From Rhizobium sp. L43 (GTDB lineage: Bacteria; Pseudomonadota; Alphaproteobacteria; Rhizobiales; Rhizobiaceae): a DNA stretch of 64,000 nt. Every line of letters begins with the position of its first letter. The first letter of the stretch is position 1. Where the stretch lies: positions 172,912 to 236,911 of the forward strand of contig NZ_NWSQ01000010.1 in the NCBI RefSeq assembly GCF_002531725.1, written 5' to 3'. The position numbers and the translations under genes were made by a program. Shown piece after piece: positions 1-8,231 of the stretch. Below the pieces are notes generated by a model. It made no database searches, was not told the DNA's origin, and saw only the letters and a list, made by a program, of their open reading frames with translations.

Positions 1-11
1 CGCTGCATCAT

Positions 12-419
12 ATGGGTGTCATAAAGACCGAGTTGGGAAAAATGAGCGTTGAGGCAACGCTCGACGAAAATGGCATAATTTACTGCCGGCTTGAGGGGGC
101 GACCACAATCGAACGATCCCGCTTTCTCGATACCCTGCGAGAGGTGCTGGTTCCCCCACAGAATCCGCGCTACATCCTCGTGAGGCGGTCGACATTCTGG
201 CGGCTGAAGCGGGTGGATTATCACGCAGTTCCTTCGCTCATCGGCCGGAAGAGAGAAGATGCCGTGTATTTCGCCACACTCTGGAATCGTTATGTCGGTG
301 ACTCCGATCTCATCTACACACGCAGCGTGCAGGGCCGGCTGATACTGCTCCAGTTCCGCGCGAAATCATTCGCTTCGGCATTTACCAGGAAAACCGATAG
401 AGTCAGCCGTTGGGAGTGA
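12..419 (+). CDS. Hypothetical protein, probably the C-terminal part of a longer gene
   Basis: The reading frame is open to the left edge of the window, so the ATG used here may be internal and the true start may lie upstream. The visible 135 residues are basic and rich in Arg and aromatic residues (for example RYILVRR and TFWRLKRVDY). There is no signal peptide or membrane segment. I do not recognise the family, and no catalytic motif stands out. The stop codon is clear. The next likely gene is convergent, on the other strand. Confidence 0.45.
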   Translation: MGVIKTELGKMSVEATLDENGIIYCRLEGATTIERSRFLDTLREVLVPPQNPRYILVRRSTFWRLKRVDYHAVPSLIGRKREDAVYFATLWNRYVGDSDLIYTRSVQGRLILLQFRAKSFASAFTRKTDRVSRWE

Positions 420-542
420 TTGGAAAAGCTGAAGAGCCGAGTACGCCGCAACCGACAGAGCGATCCTGCGGATCAGGCCACGAAAAAGGCGGCGTTGCGC
501 AACGCAGACGCCGCCCCTATCTTGGGAAGAATGTCGCATTCA

Positions 543-743
543 TTACATGGTCCGGTGTTTGCTGTCGTCCGTGCTCGGCCAGCCGATATCCTTGCGGATG
601 TCGAAGGGCATGGCTTCGATTTCGCGGGCCGTCCGCCAGCGTGTCCAGGCGAGCACGAGGCTGCGGGCATAATGTGCCAGATCGAAGCGGCTGTCGCTGG
701 AGGTGAGAGTCTTGCCACCACCCCGATAGGTGAGCGTGGTCAT
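543..743 (-). CDS. DUF1127-like small protein
   Basis: A 66-residue protein. The start was chosen at the ATG preceded by an AAGGAAC ribosome-binding site. The longer frame upstream has no such site and looks non-coding. The C-terminal half (LVLAWTRWRTAREIEAMP followed by DIRKDIGW) matches the pattern of DUF1127/YjiS-like proteins: a short Arg-rich helix, an 'L/MP..D/I..DIG' turn and a C-terminal tail. DUF1127 proteins are small alphaproteobacterial proteins. Some have been linked to RNA binding or phosphate/stress adaptation, but a role here cannot be read from the sequence. It appears to be a single-gene unit. Confidence 0.6.
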   Translation of the reverse strand: MTTLTYRGGGKTLTSSDSRFDLAHYARSLVLAWTRWRTAREIEAMPFDIRKDIGWPSTDDSKHRTM

Positions 744-900
744 TTTCCGGTTCCTTTCTTGGGTCAGGGACATGGTGATCGATGGGAGGTTCGTCCATGT
801 CCATGAGGGTAATATGGGCCCGGAGCACTCATCATTCAAACGAATAGAGCTTATGGATAACATCAGAGTTATTGAATGATCGGACGGCGCCCGGCGGCCC

Positions 901-929
901 TCGGTGACAGCTTTTCAATCTGTCACCGA
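901..929. repeat. 10-bp perfect inverted repeat (hairpin)
   Basis: TCGGTGACAG and CTGTCACCGA form a perfect 10-bp stem around a 9-nt loop. It lies between the 3' end of the marC-like gene and the start of the DUF1127-like gene, both on the minus strand. There is no T-run on either side, so it is a weak candidate as a simple terminator. It could be a factor-dependent terminator, an mRNA stabiliser or an operator. Confidence 0.5.
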
Positions 930-979
930 CCTTAATCCCAAGCTTTCCGCGCAGGAGGATCGCAGCCGAGCATCCGCAT

Positions 980-1627
980 CTAATGCGCGGCGGTGGGGGT
1001 GATGATGCCGAGGTTGCCAAGCCCGGCGACGATCAGCTGGACTGCGACTGCGGTCAGCAGAATGCCGAAAACAACCTCCGAGACGATCATGGTGACGGGC
1101 TTCATACGCTTGGCGAGCTTGTCGATGTTGGTGAACACCAGATAGTCCAACGCGCCGACGATCAGGATCAGAGCGGTGACGAGTATCGCGCTGGCGATCG
1201 AGACGACTTCGCCGGAGGCGATGATGATCACTGTGATGCCGACAGGATTAAGGAGGTAAGGGACCGCCAGCGGAAAGATGGCCAGCTTATCCGGGTCGAC
1301 GGGAGCCGCAAAGTCGTCGTGCGGCTTCTCCGTTGGTCCTGATGCCATCTTGATCGCGATGAGCGCAAGGATGATGCCGCCGGCGACGGCGACCGCGCCA
1401 CCCGTAATGTGGAGAAGCCGCATCAGCAGAGCGCCGGTGGCGAAAAGGATCAGCGCCGTGACGACGGCGATCAGAACCATCTGGCGGCCGATGCGTGTCT
1501 TGGTCTCGGTATCGAAGGCGTGGGTCTTTTCCAGAAACGGCACCAGGGCGATCTTCGGCCCCATGCCGATCAGAAGCAGCAGCAGAAGTTTTCCGACGAG
1601 TGCGGCATCGATGACTGTGAAATCCAT
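980..1627 (-). CDS. MarC family integral membrane protein
   Basis: A 215-residue, very hydrophobic protein with about six predicted membrane segments (roughly residues 8-28, 48-68, 74-92, 115-138, 145-163 and 186-207). The length and the segment GMGPKIALVPFLEKTH fit the MarC (UPF0056) family. MarC proteins are inner-membrane proteins of uncertain substrate, and the original multiple-antibiotic-resistance link of E. coli marC was not upheld. The start ATG has a purine-rich GGGTAGG just upstream. The gene appears monocistronic. The family assignment is fairly secure, the function is not. Confidence 0.8.
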   Translation of the reverse strand: MDFTVIDAALVGKLLLLLLIGMGPKIALVPFLEKTHAFDTETKTRIGRQMVLIAVVTALILFATGALLMRLLHITGGAVAVAGGIILALIAIKMASGPTEKPHDDFAAPVDPDKLAIFPLAVPYLLNPVGITVIIIASGEVVSIASAILVTALILIVGALDYLVFTNIDKLAKRMKPVTMIVSEVVFGILLTAVAVQLIVAGLGNLGIITPTAAH

Positions 1628-1733
1628 GGAACCTACCCTCTAAACTTTATGACACGAAAATCAGGGCCTTCCCCAGGTCGGGGAGGATAGTGACGAATAG
1701 AAGCAAACGCTCCGAAGTCTTTCTGCGAGCCGC

Positions 1734-2144
1734 TCAGCGCGGGCATACATCCCAGAAGCCCGTCGTTTTGGCGGGTGTAGTGTAGTACCAGCAGTAACCG
1801 GACTGAGGCGGCGTACCTGCCAAGGAGACGGCAGCAGCGCCGGCGACGAAGCCGATGGCGGCGCCTGCGGCAATGGCAGCCCCCGGACGCCAGTAGCGGC
1901 GAGGGGCGACGACCACGACGCCGCGCCGGACGGGCGGCCGAACGGCAGGGCGGTATGCCGGACTGGTACGTCCGACCGCAGCGCATCCGCGCGGCCCGCA
2001 GGCCGCAGCACCGCAGCCCCTCGGGCCGCAGGCCGCCACGCCACGACGGGCTTCGGCCGGCGCGGGAATGAGGACGGGTGCGCAGACCGTCATCAGTACG
2101 GCAAGTGTCGCAAGCATGTGCGTAGGAATGACCAGGATCTTCAT
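1734..2144 (-). CDS. Secreted or membrane-bound Cys/Gly/Arg-rich protein
   Basis: A 136-residue protein starting at MKILVI, with a GGAGG ribosome-binding site 9 nt upstream. It has a signal peptide (residues 1 to about 31, ending APAEA). Two tandem CGPRGC motifs follow (roughly residues 39-54), then a Pro/Arg-rich stretch and a hydrophobic Ala/Gly-rich segment (GAAIAAGAAIGFVAGAAA) that could cross or insert in a membrane. The C-terminus has a WYYT patch and two further Cys. This is a common type of rhizobial envelope protein with no known function. The short Cys repeats could bind metal or form disulphides, which is inference only. Confidence 0.65.
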   Translation of the reverse strand: MKILVIPTHMLATLAVLMTVCAPVLIPAPAEARRGVAACGPRGCGAAACGPRGCAAVGRTSPAYRPAVRPPVRRGVVVVAPRRYWRPGAAIAAGAAIGFVAGAAAVSLAGTPPQSGYCWYYTTPAKTTGFWDVCPR

Positions 2145-2199
2145 TTCATTTCCTCCCATTGCTTTCGTGTCTTGTTTCATGGCCTGAAGAGTGCCGCCT

Positions 2200-4356
2200 T
2201 CACGCCGGGTTTGCGGCTGTGGCCGCGTTGTGCGCTGCGAGGGTCTGCTGGGCGGCGGCTGCAACAGCGTCATCCTTGCCGCCCGAGACCTGGACTGTGG
2301 GCACGGCGAGCTTGATGCCATTTTCGTTGAACGCCTCGTGGATCATCCGCAGAGCCCGCCGCTTCAGCGTGAATTGCTGGCCAGGTAGGGTCATGACCTT
2401 CATGCGCAGGAGCAGGCCGGAGTCGCCGAGGCTGTCGATCCCCTGCATCTTCAGCGGCTCGATCGTCGTCGGCTTGAATTCCGGATCCTCGAACAGCTCC
2501 AGGCCGATCTTCTTGATGATCTTGCGGGCCTTCTCGATGTCGGAACCGTAGGTGATGGTGATCGTCATCTTTTCGATCGCCCAGTCGCGGCTCATGTTCT
2601 GGACGGCCCCGAGCTCGCTGAAGGGCACGATGTAGACCGCGCCGCGTTGGTGCCGGAGCTTGATGGATCGCAAGCTGAAGGACTCGACGGTGCCCTTGTA
2701 GCTGCCGCTCTGGATATATTCGCCCACCCGGAAGGCGTCATCGAGCAGGTAGAACATCCCGCTGATGACATCCTTGACCACGGTCTGCGCCCCGAAGCCG
2801 ATGGCGACGCCGACCACGCCGGCACCGGCGATCAACGGGCCGATTTCGACGCCGAGTGACGACAGCGCCATCATGATGGCGATGGCTGCGAAGAGGATCA
2901 TCAGGAAATTACGAAGGATCGGCAGCAGGGTTCTGATACGCGTGCGCCGCCGCTCCCGTTCGCTGCCGATTTCAAGCACGGCTTCGGTGTCGCCGAGCTT
3001 GCGATCGATCAGCACTTTCACGATATTCCAGGCGAGATCGACGACCAGCAGAATGATCCCGGCGCTGAGCAGGCCGCGCACAAGGCGCAGAAGCGGCGAA
3101 TCCTGCATCGTCATCTCAGTCAGCCTGACATCGAGGGCATCGGCAAGCAGAAGAATGGCGCCGACAATGAGCGCCGCCCTTATGCCGCGCTCTGTGATCA
3201 CCGAGAGGACGGTGCTTCTTTGGAGGCCGTCCTCTTCCTCAGCGGAAGACCGCAGAATATTGTTGACCGACGCCTTGGTGAGGGCGATGGCGCCGGGCAG
3301 GGCGGCACAGACCACCGCGATCCAGAACAGCCGCATGGCGCCTACCACCCATAACAGCCAGACGGTAACGAAATAGACCGTCCAGAGCCAATTCCGCGCC
3401 CGCAGGCCGATCCGTCTGGCCTGGCCGGCAGACAATCGGGACGGACGTCTCCAGACGGCTTCGATGCCGATGACCAGCAGCACGAGGCCAAGCGAATAGG
3501 CGACGAGCTGCCGAGCCGGGATGGAAAAGCCGAGGGTGCCGAGCAGGCGGATGGTCACCCAGCCAAAGGCATACCAGCCGACGAGATAACCTAAGCGTTT
3601 CGCCCAGTGGCCGGCGGCATCCTTGGTGATCGGGACGACACGGAACCGACCCTCTTCCTCCGCCCGGGGCGCCAGAAGCACGTCGAAAAGTGCGCTTGCA
3701 AGGCGGAAGACGACGATTGCGAAGAGATAGCCGACGACGACCTCCCTGATGACAGGTGGCCATTGGAAAAGCAGGAAGAAGCCGATGCTGCCAAGCCCGA
3801 AGGAAAGGACGTAACATGCGGCCCACAGAAGCCGCGCGGCCAGTGCGACCACCCTTTCGCGAACCGTGACAAAGGGCGCGCGCGCCATCCATGAGCGCCA
3901 GCCGGCGCTGATCCACCAGAACAGCCATTGCGCGGCCAGCCCGACGGCGACGAAGGCCAGGACGAGGAAGATCGGCCGTGTCCCGCCATTTGCCTGAATG
4001 TCCCGTTCGAGCACGGTTCCGCCACGCATCGTCTCCAGGGGAAAGGACTGGATGGCGCCGAGAAGGCCGGAGGCGTGGGCACGGAATCGCATCGCGAATT
4101 CTGAGAATGAGGGGTCGCGGTTCGGCGTTTCCGGGGAGGGCTCCGTCACGGGTTTGGCTGCTTGCGACTGCTGCTGCAGAAAGCGCTGGACGTCGGGATC
4201 CGAAAGCATCCCGACAAAGCGCTGGACGCTTTCAGGCTGCGGGCTCGCAGGCGCCACGCTCTGCGCTACGGCAATGGTGGCACACAGGAGAACAGATACC
4301 AGGAAGGCCCCGGTGAAAAGCGGTCTGACCATGCGGATCCTGGAAACTAATAGCAT
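2200..4356 (-). CDS. MscS-family mechanosensitive ion channel
   Basis: A 718-residue inner-membrane channel protein. A cleavable signal or first membrane segment is followed by a periplasmic region (about residues 30-130) and many membrane helices. The MscS pore and beta domain lie around residues 490-600. The diagnostic Gly/Ala-rich pore helix is visible (GAGVVGVAIGFGAQTVVKD), followed by the beta-domain pattern DDAFRVGEYI. A C-terminal alpha/beta domain follows. It would release solutes on hypo-osmotic shock. A second in-frame ATG eight codons in (4332) is equally well placed relative to an AGGA site. It is much larger than the minimal MscS (about 290 aa) and belongs to the multi-helix MscS-like group. 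Confidence 0.85.
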   Translation of the reverse strand: MLLVSRIRMVRPLFTGAFLVSVLLCATIAVAQSVAPASPQPESVQRFVGMLSDPDVQRFLQQQSQAAKPVTEPSPETPNRDPSFSEFAMRFRAHASGLLGAIQSFPLETMRGGTVLERDIQANGGTRPIFLVLAFVAVGLAAQWLFWWISAGWRSWMARAPFVTVRERVVALAARLLWAACYVLSFGLGSIGFFLLFQWPPVIREVVVGYLFAIVVFRLASALFDVLLAPRAEEEGRFRVVPITKDAAGHWAKRLGYLVGWYAFGWVTIRLLGTLGFSIPARQLVAYSLGLVLLVIGIEAVWRRPSRLSAGQARRIGLRARNWLWTVYFVTVWLLWVVGAMRLFWIAVVCAALPGAIALTKASVNNILRSSAEEEDGLQRSTVLSVITERGIRAALIVGAILLLADALDVRLTEMTMQDSPLLRLVRGLLSAGIILLVVDLAWNIVKVLIDRKLGDTEAVLEIGSERERRRTRIRTLLPILRNFLMILFAAIAIMMALSSLGVEIGPLIAGAGVVGVAIGFGAQTVVKDVISGMFYLLDDAFRVGEYIQSGSYKGTVESFSLRSIKLRHQRGAVYIVPFSELGAVQNMSRDWAIEKMTITITYGSDIEKARKIIKKIGLELFEDPEFKPTTIEPLKMQGIDSLGDSGLLLRMKVMTLPGQQFTLKRRALRMIHEAFNENGIKLAVPTVQVSGGKDDAVAAAAQQTLAAHNAATAANPA

Positions 4357-4406
4357 CGTCTATCCTGATCTCTGTGAACCTGCTCGATCTGCCGGCTCCT
4401 GAAGCA

Positions 4407-5717
4407 CTATTGCCTGCACGTCTCCTTCGACCGGCCCGCGGCAATGCAGTCGGGCGCTCGCGGCTGCGTGCCGACAGGACCTGTGAGGCCGCTGACCTGG
4501 CCGGCGTAATTATCTCTGGTGTCGGCATCGACGACGGCGACCGGGGCGGCAAGGATCAGGCCGGCTGCGCTGCCGGCCGCCGCGGCCGTGCTTGTCGTCG
4601 CGGCAAGAATCTTGTCCCCGAGTCCGACCTTGCTGTCGGTCAGCGTCTGGCCGTCGGAAATCCGTGCCCCGATCAGTTGGACGACCTCGGGCGATTCCGC
4701 GAACTTTCCGTGGTTCAGCCTGTCGCCGGCCTTGACCTTGGTAAGGTCGATCACCGTGATCTGGCTGTCGGCCAGTTCCTTCTTGAAGGGCGCCTGCTCG
4801 GGATCGATGGCGCCGAGTCTGGCGACGTCGCCCCATACCCTGCGGGATACTGCAAGCGCGCGGTCGTCTCGCGAAACGAACAGGGTGAACTTCGGATGCT
4901 GCTTGCCCATGTCGACGATCTGCTGGCGGAAGACATCGACATCCACATCGGGCGAGGCCAGCATCACGTTCTCGAACTTGGCGGGAAGGCGGCGGTTGCG
5001 GATCGCCATCTGGCGAAGCGCTTCCAGCGCCAGCCAGTTCCCCATGGAATGCGCCAGGATCGAGACTTCCTTCACCTCCGGGTCTTTGGCGAGATACTGG
5101 AAGAGCGTCTCCAATGCGTTGCGCGTGTAGTTCGTGCTCTCTCTGTCATATCCGTATGCCAGCAGACTGCCGCGCGACGGCCATGTCACCAGCACGGGCG
5201 TGCTATGGACGCCGGAATCCTTGACGATCTGGGCGAAGCGATAGACGGAGTCTTCGAAACGGTTGTTGAAGCCGTGGATGAACACCAGCACGCTGCCGTC
5301 GCGGCTCTTCCTGACCGAGGCGCTCAGCCATTTCCTGGCGTCGTCGCGGGTGATCTCGTCGGCTTTCAAGGTTGCGAAGTCGGTTGCCGGGTTGGATGGA
5401 AGCCTCCTCGGCCAGGCGACTTCGCCGACCTTGCGGACGTTCGCAGGCGGGATGGATACGGTGATGTCGGCAAAGGCCGGGGCGAGTGCCCGCTCGCCCG
5501 TGAACATCTCGCCTCGTATCGTTGAGCGGGTGCGCGTCGTAGTCACCAGCATCTCGACCTTGGTGGCGTTCGGCGCGCTATCGGCAACGGGGATGAGCAC
5601 GTTCTTCGGGTGGCCGCCGCAACCGGCCAATGCGCAGAGCAGCAGGAGAGCCGAGATCCATTTCAGACCTGGGGAAGGGCTTGGTCGAATTCGGCCATCG
5701 CGACATTTTGTGCTCAC
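4407..5717 (-). CDS. DUF900 alpha/beta-hydrolase lipoprotein
   Basis: A 436-residue protein with a lipoprotein signal (hydrophobic core LLLLCALAGC, with Cys as the lipidation site), so probably tethered in the cell envelope. The alpha/beta-hydrolase core shows the strand VLVFIHGFNN and the nucleophile elbow AHSMG near residue 224. The arrangement is that of the DUF900 serine hydrolases seen across rhizobia. Substrate unknown. The C-terminal 90 residues (Ala-rich, then polar) lie outside the core. A GTATGTTAC half-site lies about 120 bp upstream of the start, like those at other genes in this block. Confidence 0.8.
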   Translation of the reverse strand: MSTKCRDGRIRPSPSPGLKWISALLLLCALAGCGGHPKNVLIPVADSAPNATKVEMLVTTTRTRSTIRGEMFTGERALAPAFADITVSIPPANVRKVGEVAWPRRLPSNPATDFATLKADEITRDDARKWLSASVRKSRDGSVLVFIHGFNNRFEDSVYRFAQIVKDSGVHSTPVLVTWPSRGSLLAYGYDRESTNYTRNALETLFQYLAKDPEVKEVSILAHSMGNWLALEALRQMAIRNRRLPAKFENVMLASPDVDVDVFRQQIVDMGKQHPKFTLFVSRDDRALAVSRRVWGDVARLGAIDPEQAPFKKELADSQITVIDLTKVKAGDRLNHGKFAESPEVVQLIGARISDGQTLTDSKVGLGDKILAATTSTAAAAGSAAGLILAAPVAVVDADTRDNYAGQVSGLTGPVGTQPRAPDCIAAGRSKETCRQ

Positions 5718-5834
5718 TGCTGTTCCTCATCGACCTGTCAAGTTCAGGCAGGCCTCGACGCCGCGCGCCGCGGCGGTCGAAGTCGGCACTGGGCGAGACT
5801 ATGCGAAGATGAGACGGCTTACCCGTATGATCGG

Positions 5835-5853
5835 GTATGTTACGGTCGAGGAG
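5835..5853. promoter_or_regulatory. Possible regulator half-site (GTATGTTACGGT)
   Basis: The left half GTATGTTACGGT is identical to that of the perfect palindrome at 7723-7741, but the right half is degenerate. It is preceded by an inverted repeat TACCCG...CGGGTA. It sits upstream of the minus-strand DUF900 gene. Calling it a binding site is inference from the repeated motif. Confidence 0.4.
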
Positions 5854-5859
5854 ACAGTA

Positions 5860-7680
5860 TCAGCGGGGTTGCAGATCCGAGGTGGCGGCGGTCGAAGCAA
5901 TTGCGTCGGGATCGGGAACCGTCATCCCCGCCTTGCGAAGCCCCTCGATCAGCCGGTCGCGATCTTCACGTTGCATGTTGCGCATCGCGAGTTCCGTTAC
6001 GACGTTCGGCAGGAAGTCAGGCCGCATGCCGACGAAGACCTGTCCTTCCCGGCGGGCGTCCTCCATCAGCCCTGCCTCGGCGTAGATGATGGCGGCGACG
6101 ACATGGAAGAGAGGGAACTTCTGCATGTTCGCCTGCCGGATCTCCAGCACGGCGGTGTCGTTGTCGTGGAGCATGTAGGCGGCCAGCGCTCGCGTTCCGT
6201 GGTAGAAGCCGCCGCTGCCCGGATTGAGGGCGATGGCCTGGTCGAGAAGGGCTGCTCCGCGCTGCCATTGGCCAGCGATCGCAAGCCGCGTTCCGAACTC
6301 GCCCATCAGTTCGGTGTCGTTGGGATTGGTGGCAAGCGCCTGCTCGCCCACCCGCAGCGATTCAGCCAGTTGCCTGTCGAAGAACAGCGCCGTCATCAGC
6401 GCTTGCAGTCCGCGCGTATTGTTCGGATCGATCTGGGTTGCGCGCCTGGCGGCATCGAGGGCACGCTGTAGGGCTGCGCCCTGGCCTGGTGTCGGATTGA
6501 ACTTGTAACGGTCCTCATCGAGATACACGATCGACAGCATTGCCCAGGCGGTCGCATAGCTCGGAAACCGCGCTAGCGCTGCCTCGAGGCAATCCCGGAT
6601 GCGCGCATGCCCTGCAGCGCTCAGTTCCGAACGATAGGCATAGAAACGCAAAGTGCACTCATAGGCACCGAGATCATCAGGCGGCGGACTGGTGGAGTCG
6701 ACCTGCGCCATGACCCCGTAAGGCTGGGCGATGGCGGTCGCGACCTTTCTGGCGACATCCGTCTGGATCGCAAACAGGTCCCCCGACGCGAGATCATTGT
6801 CATAGTTCTCCGACCAGAGGATCTCGCCGTCCGAGGTGTCGAGCAATCTTGCCGTCACACGAAGACGCTTGCCTGACGTGCGGACCCCGCCGGCAAGGAG
6901 ATAACGTGCACCGAATTCGGCCCGGACCTCCGATGCGCCCACATCCGCGGGCAGGGACTTGGACGTCTCACGGCCGAAGACCTTGATCTCCTTGAACCGT
7001 GGCAGGATGGTCATGAGCTCTTCGGTCAGGCCGGCAGTGTAGAGCTGCGCCTCCGACCCTTCGCCGAGATTGGCAAAGGGGGCCACAACGAGGGCCGGGC
7101 GATCGGGCGACTGGCTGGCCACGCGGTCGAGCGACGGAGCGGGAGACCGCGTCCCGATCCAATAGAGCGAAACGGCAATTGCCGCGAGGGCGGCGGCACC
7201 CGACAACAGGACCCGCCTTGCGCGCCACCAGCGTCCGGAGCGGACCTTGGCGGGCGATACCTCGTCAGCTACTTCGTCTCCTCTGTCGACGGGCACCGGA
7301 CAGGACCAGGCGAAGGTTGGGATATATCCGCCTTTGGGAATGTCGATCCTGACCGGATCATGCTGGCCGGCGACGAGATAATAACGCTCGAGCGACCGCC
7401 GCAGCCGCCCGGCCTCGATCCTGACCACCGGATCGTCCTGGGTAAAGCCGGCATCCCGGCCGAACACCTCGATCGCGATCGAATAGGCTTTGATCCGGTT
7501 GCCCCGACCCTCGAGGGTTTCCGAGACGACATAGCGAAGAAACGCTGCGGCGCGACCGACACCTGGAAATTCAGGGCTGGAGACGACGCGTTCCAGCTGC
7601 TCCCTGATATCGTCGGCTTGAGGCGCCGGCCTCAAAGAAATGGGTGCGGCAGACCCCTCTGCTGGTATCCACGTCTGCAT
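5860..7680 (-). CDS. Membrane-anchored TPR regulator, adenylate-cyclase-associated type
   Basis: A 606-residue protein from the ATG used here. The frame continues 41 codons further upstream, but that part crosses the palindromic site and looks non-coding. The N-terminal region (about residues 20-120) contains IKAYSIAIEVFGR and VVRIEAGRLRRSLERYY, a conserved block common at the front of rhizobial adenylate-cyclase-like/TPR proteins that resembles a winged-helix DNA-binding domain. One membrane helix follows (about 155-175). Next comes a TolB/FlgO-like domain (APFANLGEGSE, GLTEELMTILPRF), then TPR-like repeats to the C-terminus. No cyclase catalytic domain is present. The topology resembles ToxR/CadC regulators. 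A perfect palindrome lies 43 bp upstream of the start, which suggests autoregulation (inference). Confidence 0.75.
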   Translation of the reverse strand: MQTWIPAEGSAAPISLRPAPQADDIREQLERVVSSPEFPGVGRAAAFLRYVVSETLEGRGNRIKAYSIAIEVFGRDAGFTQDDPVVRIEAGRLRRSLERYYLVAGQHDPVRIDIPKGGYIPTFAWSCPVPVDRGDEVADEVSPAKVRSGRWWRARRVLLSGAAALAAIAVSLYWIGTRSPAPSLDRVASQSPDRPALVVAPFANLGEGSEAQLYTAGLTEELMTILPRFKEIKVFGRETSKSLPADVGASEVRAEFGARYLLAGGVRTSGKRLRVTARLLDTSDGEILWSENYDNDLASGDLFAIQTDVARKVATAIAQPYGVMAQVDSTSPPPDDLGAYECTLRFYAYRSELSAAGHARIRDCLEAALARFPSYATAWAMLSIVYLDEDRYKFNPTPGQGAALQRALDAARRATQIDPNNTRGLQALMTALFFDRQLAESLRVGEQALATNPNDTELMGEFGTRLAIAGQWQRGAALLDQAIALNPGSGGFYHGTRALAAYMLHDNDTAVLEIRQANMQKFPLFHVVAAIIYAEAGLMEDARREGQVFVGMRPDFLPNVVTELAMRNMQREDRDRLIEGLRKAGMTVPDPDAIASTAATSDLQPR

Positions 7681-7722
7681 GTCTGCCCCAATCCCCCGTT
7701 GAGTCACATCACTGCCAGACCG

Positions 7723-7741
7723 TATGTTACGGTAACATACT
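7723..7741. promoter_or_regulatory. 19-bp perfect palindrome, candidate operator
   Basis: GTATGTTAC-G-GTAACATAC is a perfect 19-bp palindrome in the divergent promoter region between the TPR regulator (start 7680, minus) and the small gene at 7824 (plus). Related sites occur at 5835, 8118 and 14334. It has the form expected of a dimeric DNA-binding protein's operator. The cognate factor is inferred, not shown. Confidence 0.6.
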
Positions 7742-7823
7742 CCACGAACCCTCCGTCGTCCATGAAGATTGGCCGGGCACACGTTGCAGAGGCAACGTCC
7801 CAAGTGCCGCCAAGGAGTGAACC

Positions 7824-8078
7824 ATGGACGAAAGCGTGACGGCAGTCCGTCGGCAATTTCCAGCCAGGATCAAGGCGATCGACGATCTCTCTGCCCGCAG
7901 TGAGGACTTTCGGGAAATCTGCAGGGACTTTGCCGACGCCCAATCGGCATTGCAAAAATGGAACGTCTCAACCGATCCAAAGCGCGGCGAGCGCGTCGTC
8001 GAATATCAGGAGCTGATCGCAGAACTCTCCAAAGAGATAGAGGGCGCGCTTGATGCCTCGCTACCGCCACCTCGCTGA
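7824..8078 (+). CDS. Small hypothetical helical protein
   Basis: An 84-residue, charged, probably all-helical soluble protein with no signal peptide and no known motif. It starts at an ATG preceded by AAGGAGTGAACC, a strong ribosome-binding site. It is divergent from the TPR regulator and shares the promoter region containing the 19-bp palindrome, so it may be co-regulated with it. The pattern of Glu/Lys/Leu heptads (YQELIAELSKEIEGALDAS) suggests a coiled coil. Family not recognised. Confidence 0.6.
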   Translation: MDESVTAVRRQFPARIKAIDDLSARSEDFREICRDFADAQSALQKWNVSTDPKRGERVVEYQELIAELSKEIEGALDASLPPPR

Positions 8079-8117
8079 TATGCGCGTCCGACCCCCGGGT
8101 GCAAGCCATCGCGAGGC

Positions 8118-8136
8118 GTATGTTACGGTTACCTAC
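8118..8136. promoter_or_regulatory. Imperfect copy of the GTATGTTAC palindrome
   Basis: GTATGTTAC-G-GTTACCTAC matches the perfect site at 7723 in the left half and in seven of nine positions of the right half. It is about 95 bp upstream of the HlyD-type adaptor gene. Functional role inferred. Confidence 0.5.
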
Positions 8137-8231
8137 TTGCGTTCCATCTCCCCGTAGCGACCATCGCGATAGACGTCCGGCGCTGAAACTTTGCGCTTCC
8201 ACGAAACGAAACGCTTGCGAAGGATATTGCC

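Noticed and set aside
5263..6471. 402-codon plus-strand frame across the DUF900 and regulator genes
   Set aside because: It is antisense to two well-supported genes and covers the intergenic half-site. There is no family or ribosome-binding site.
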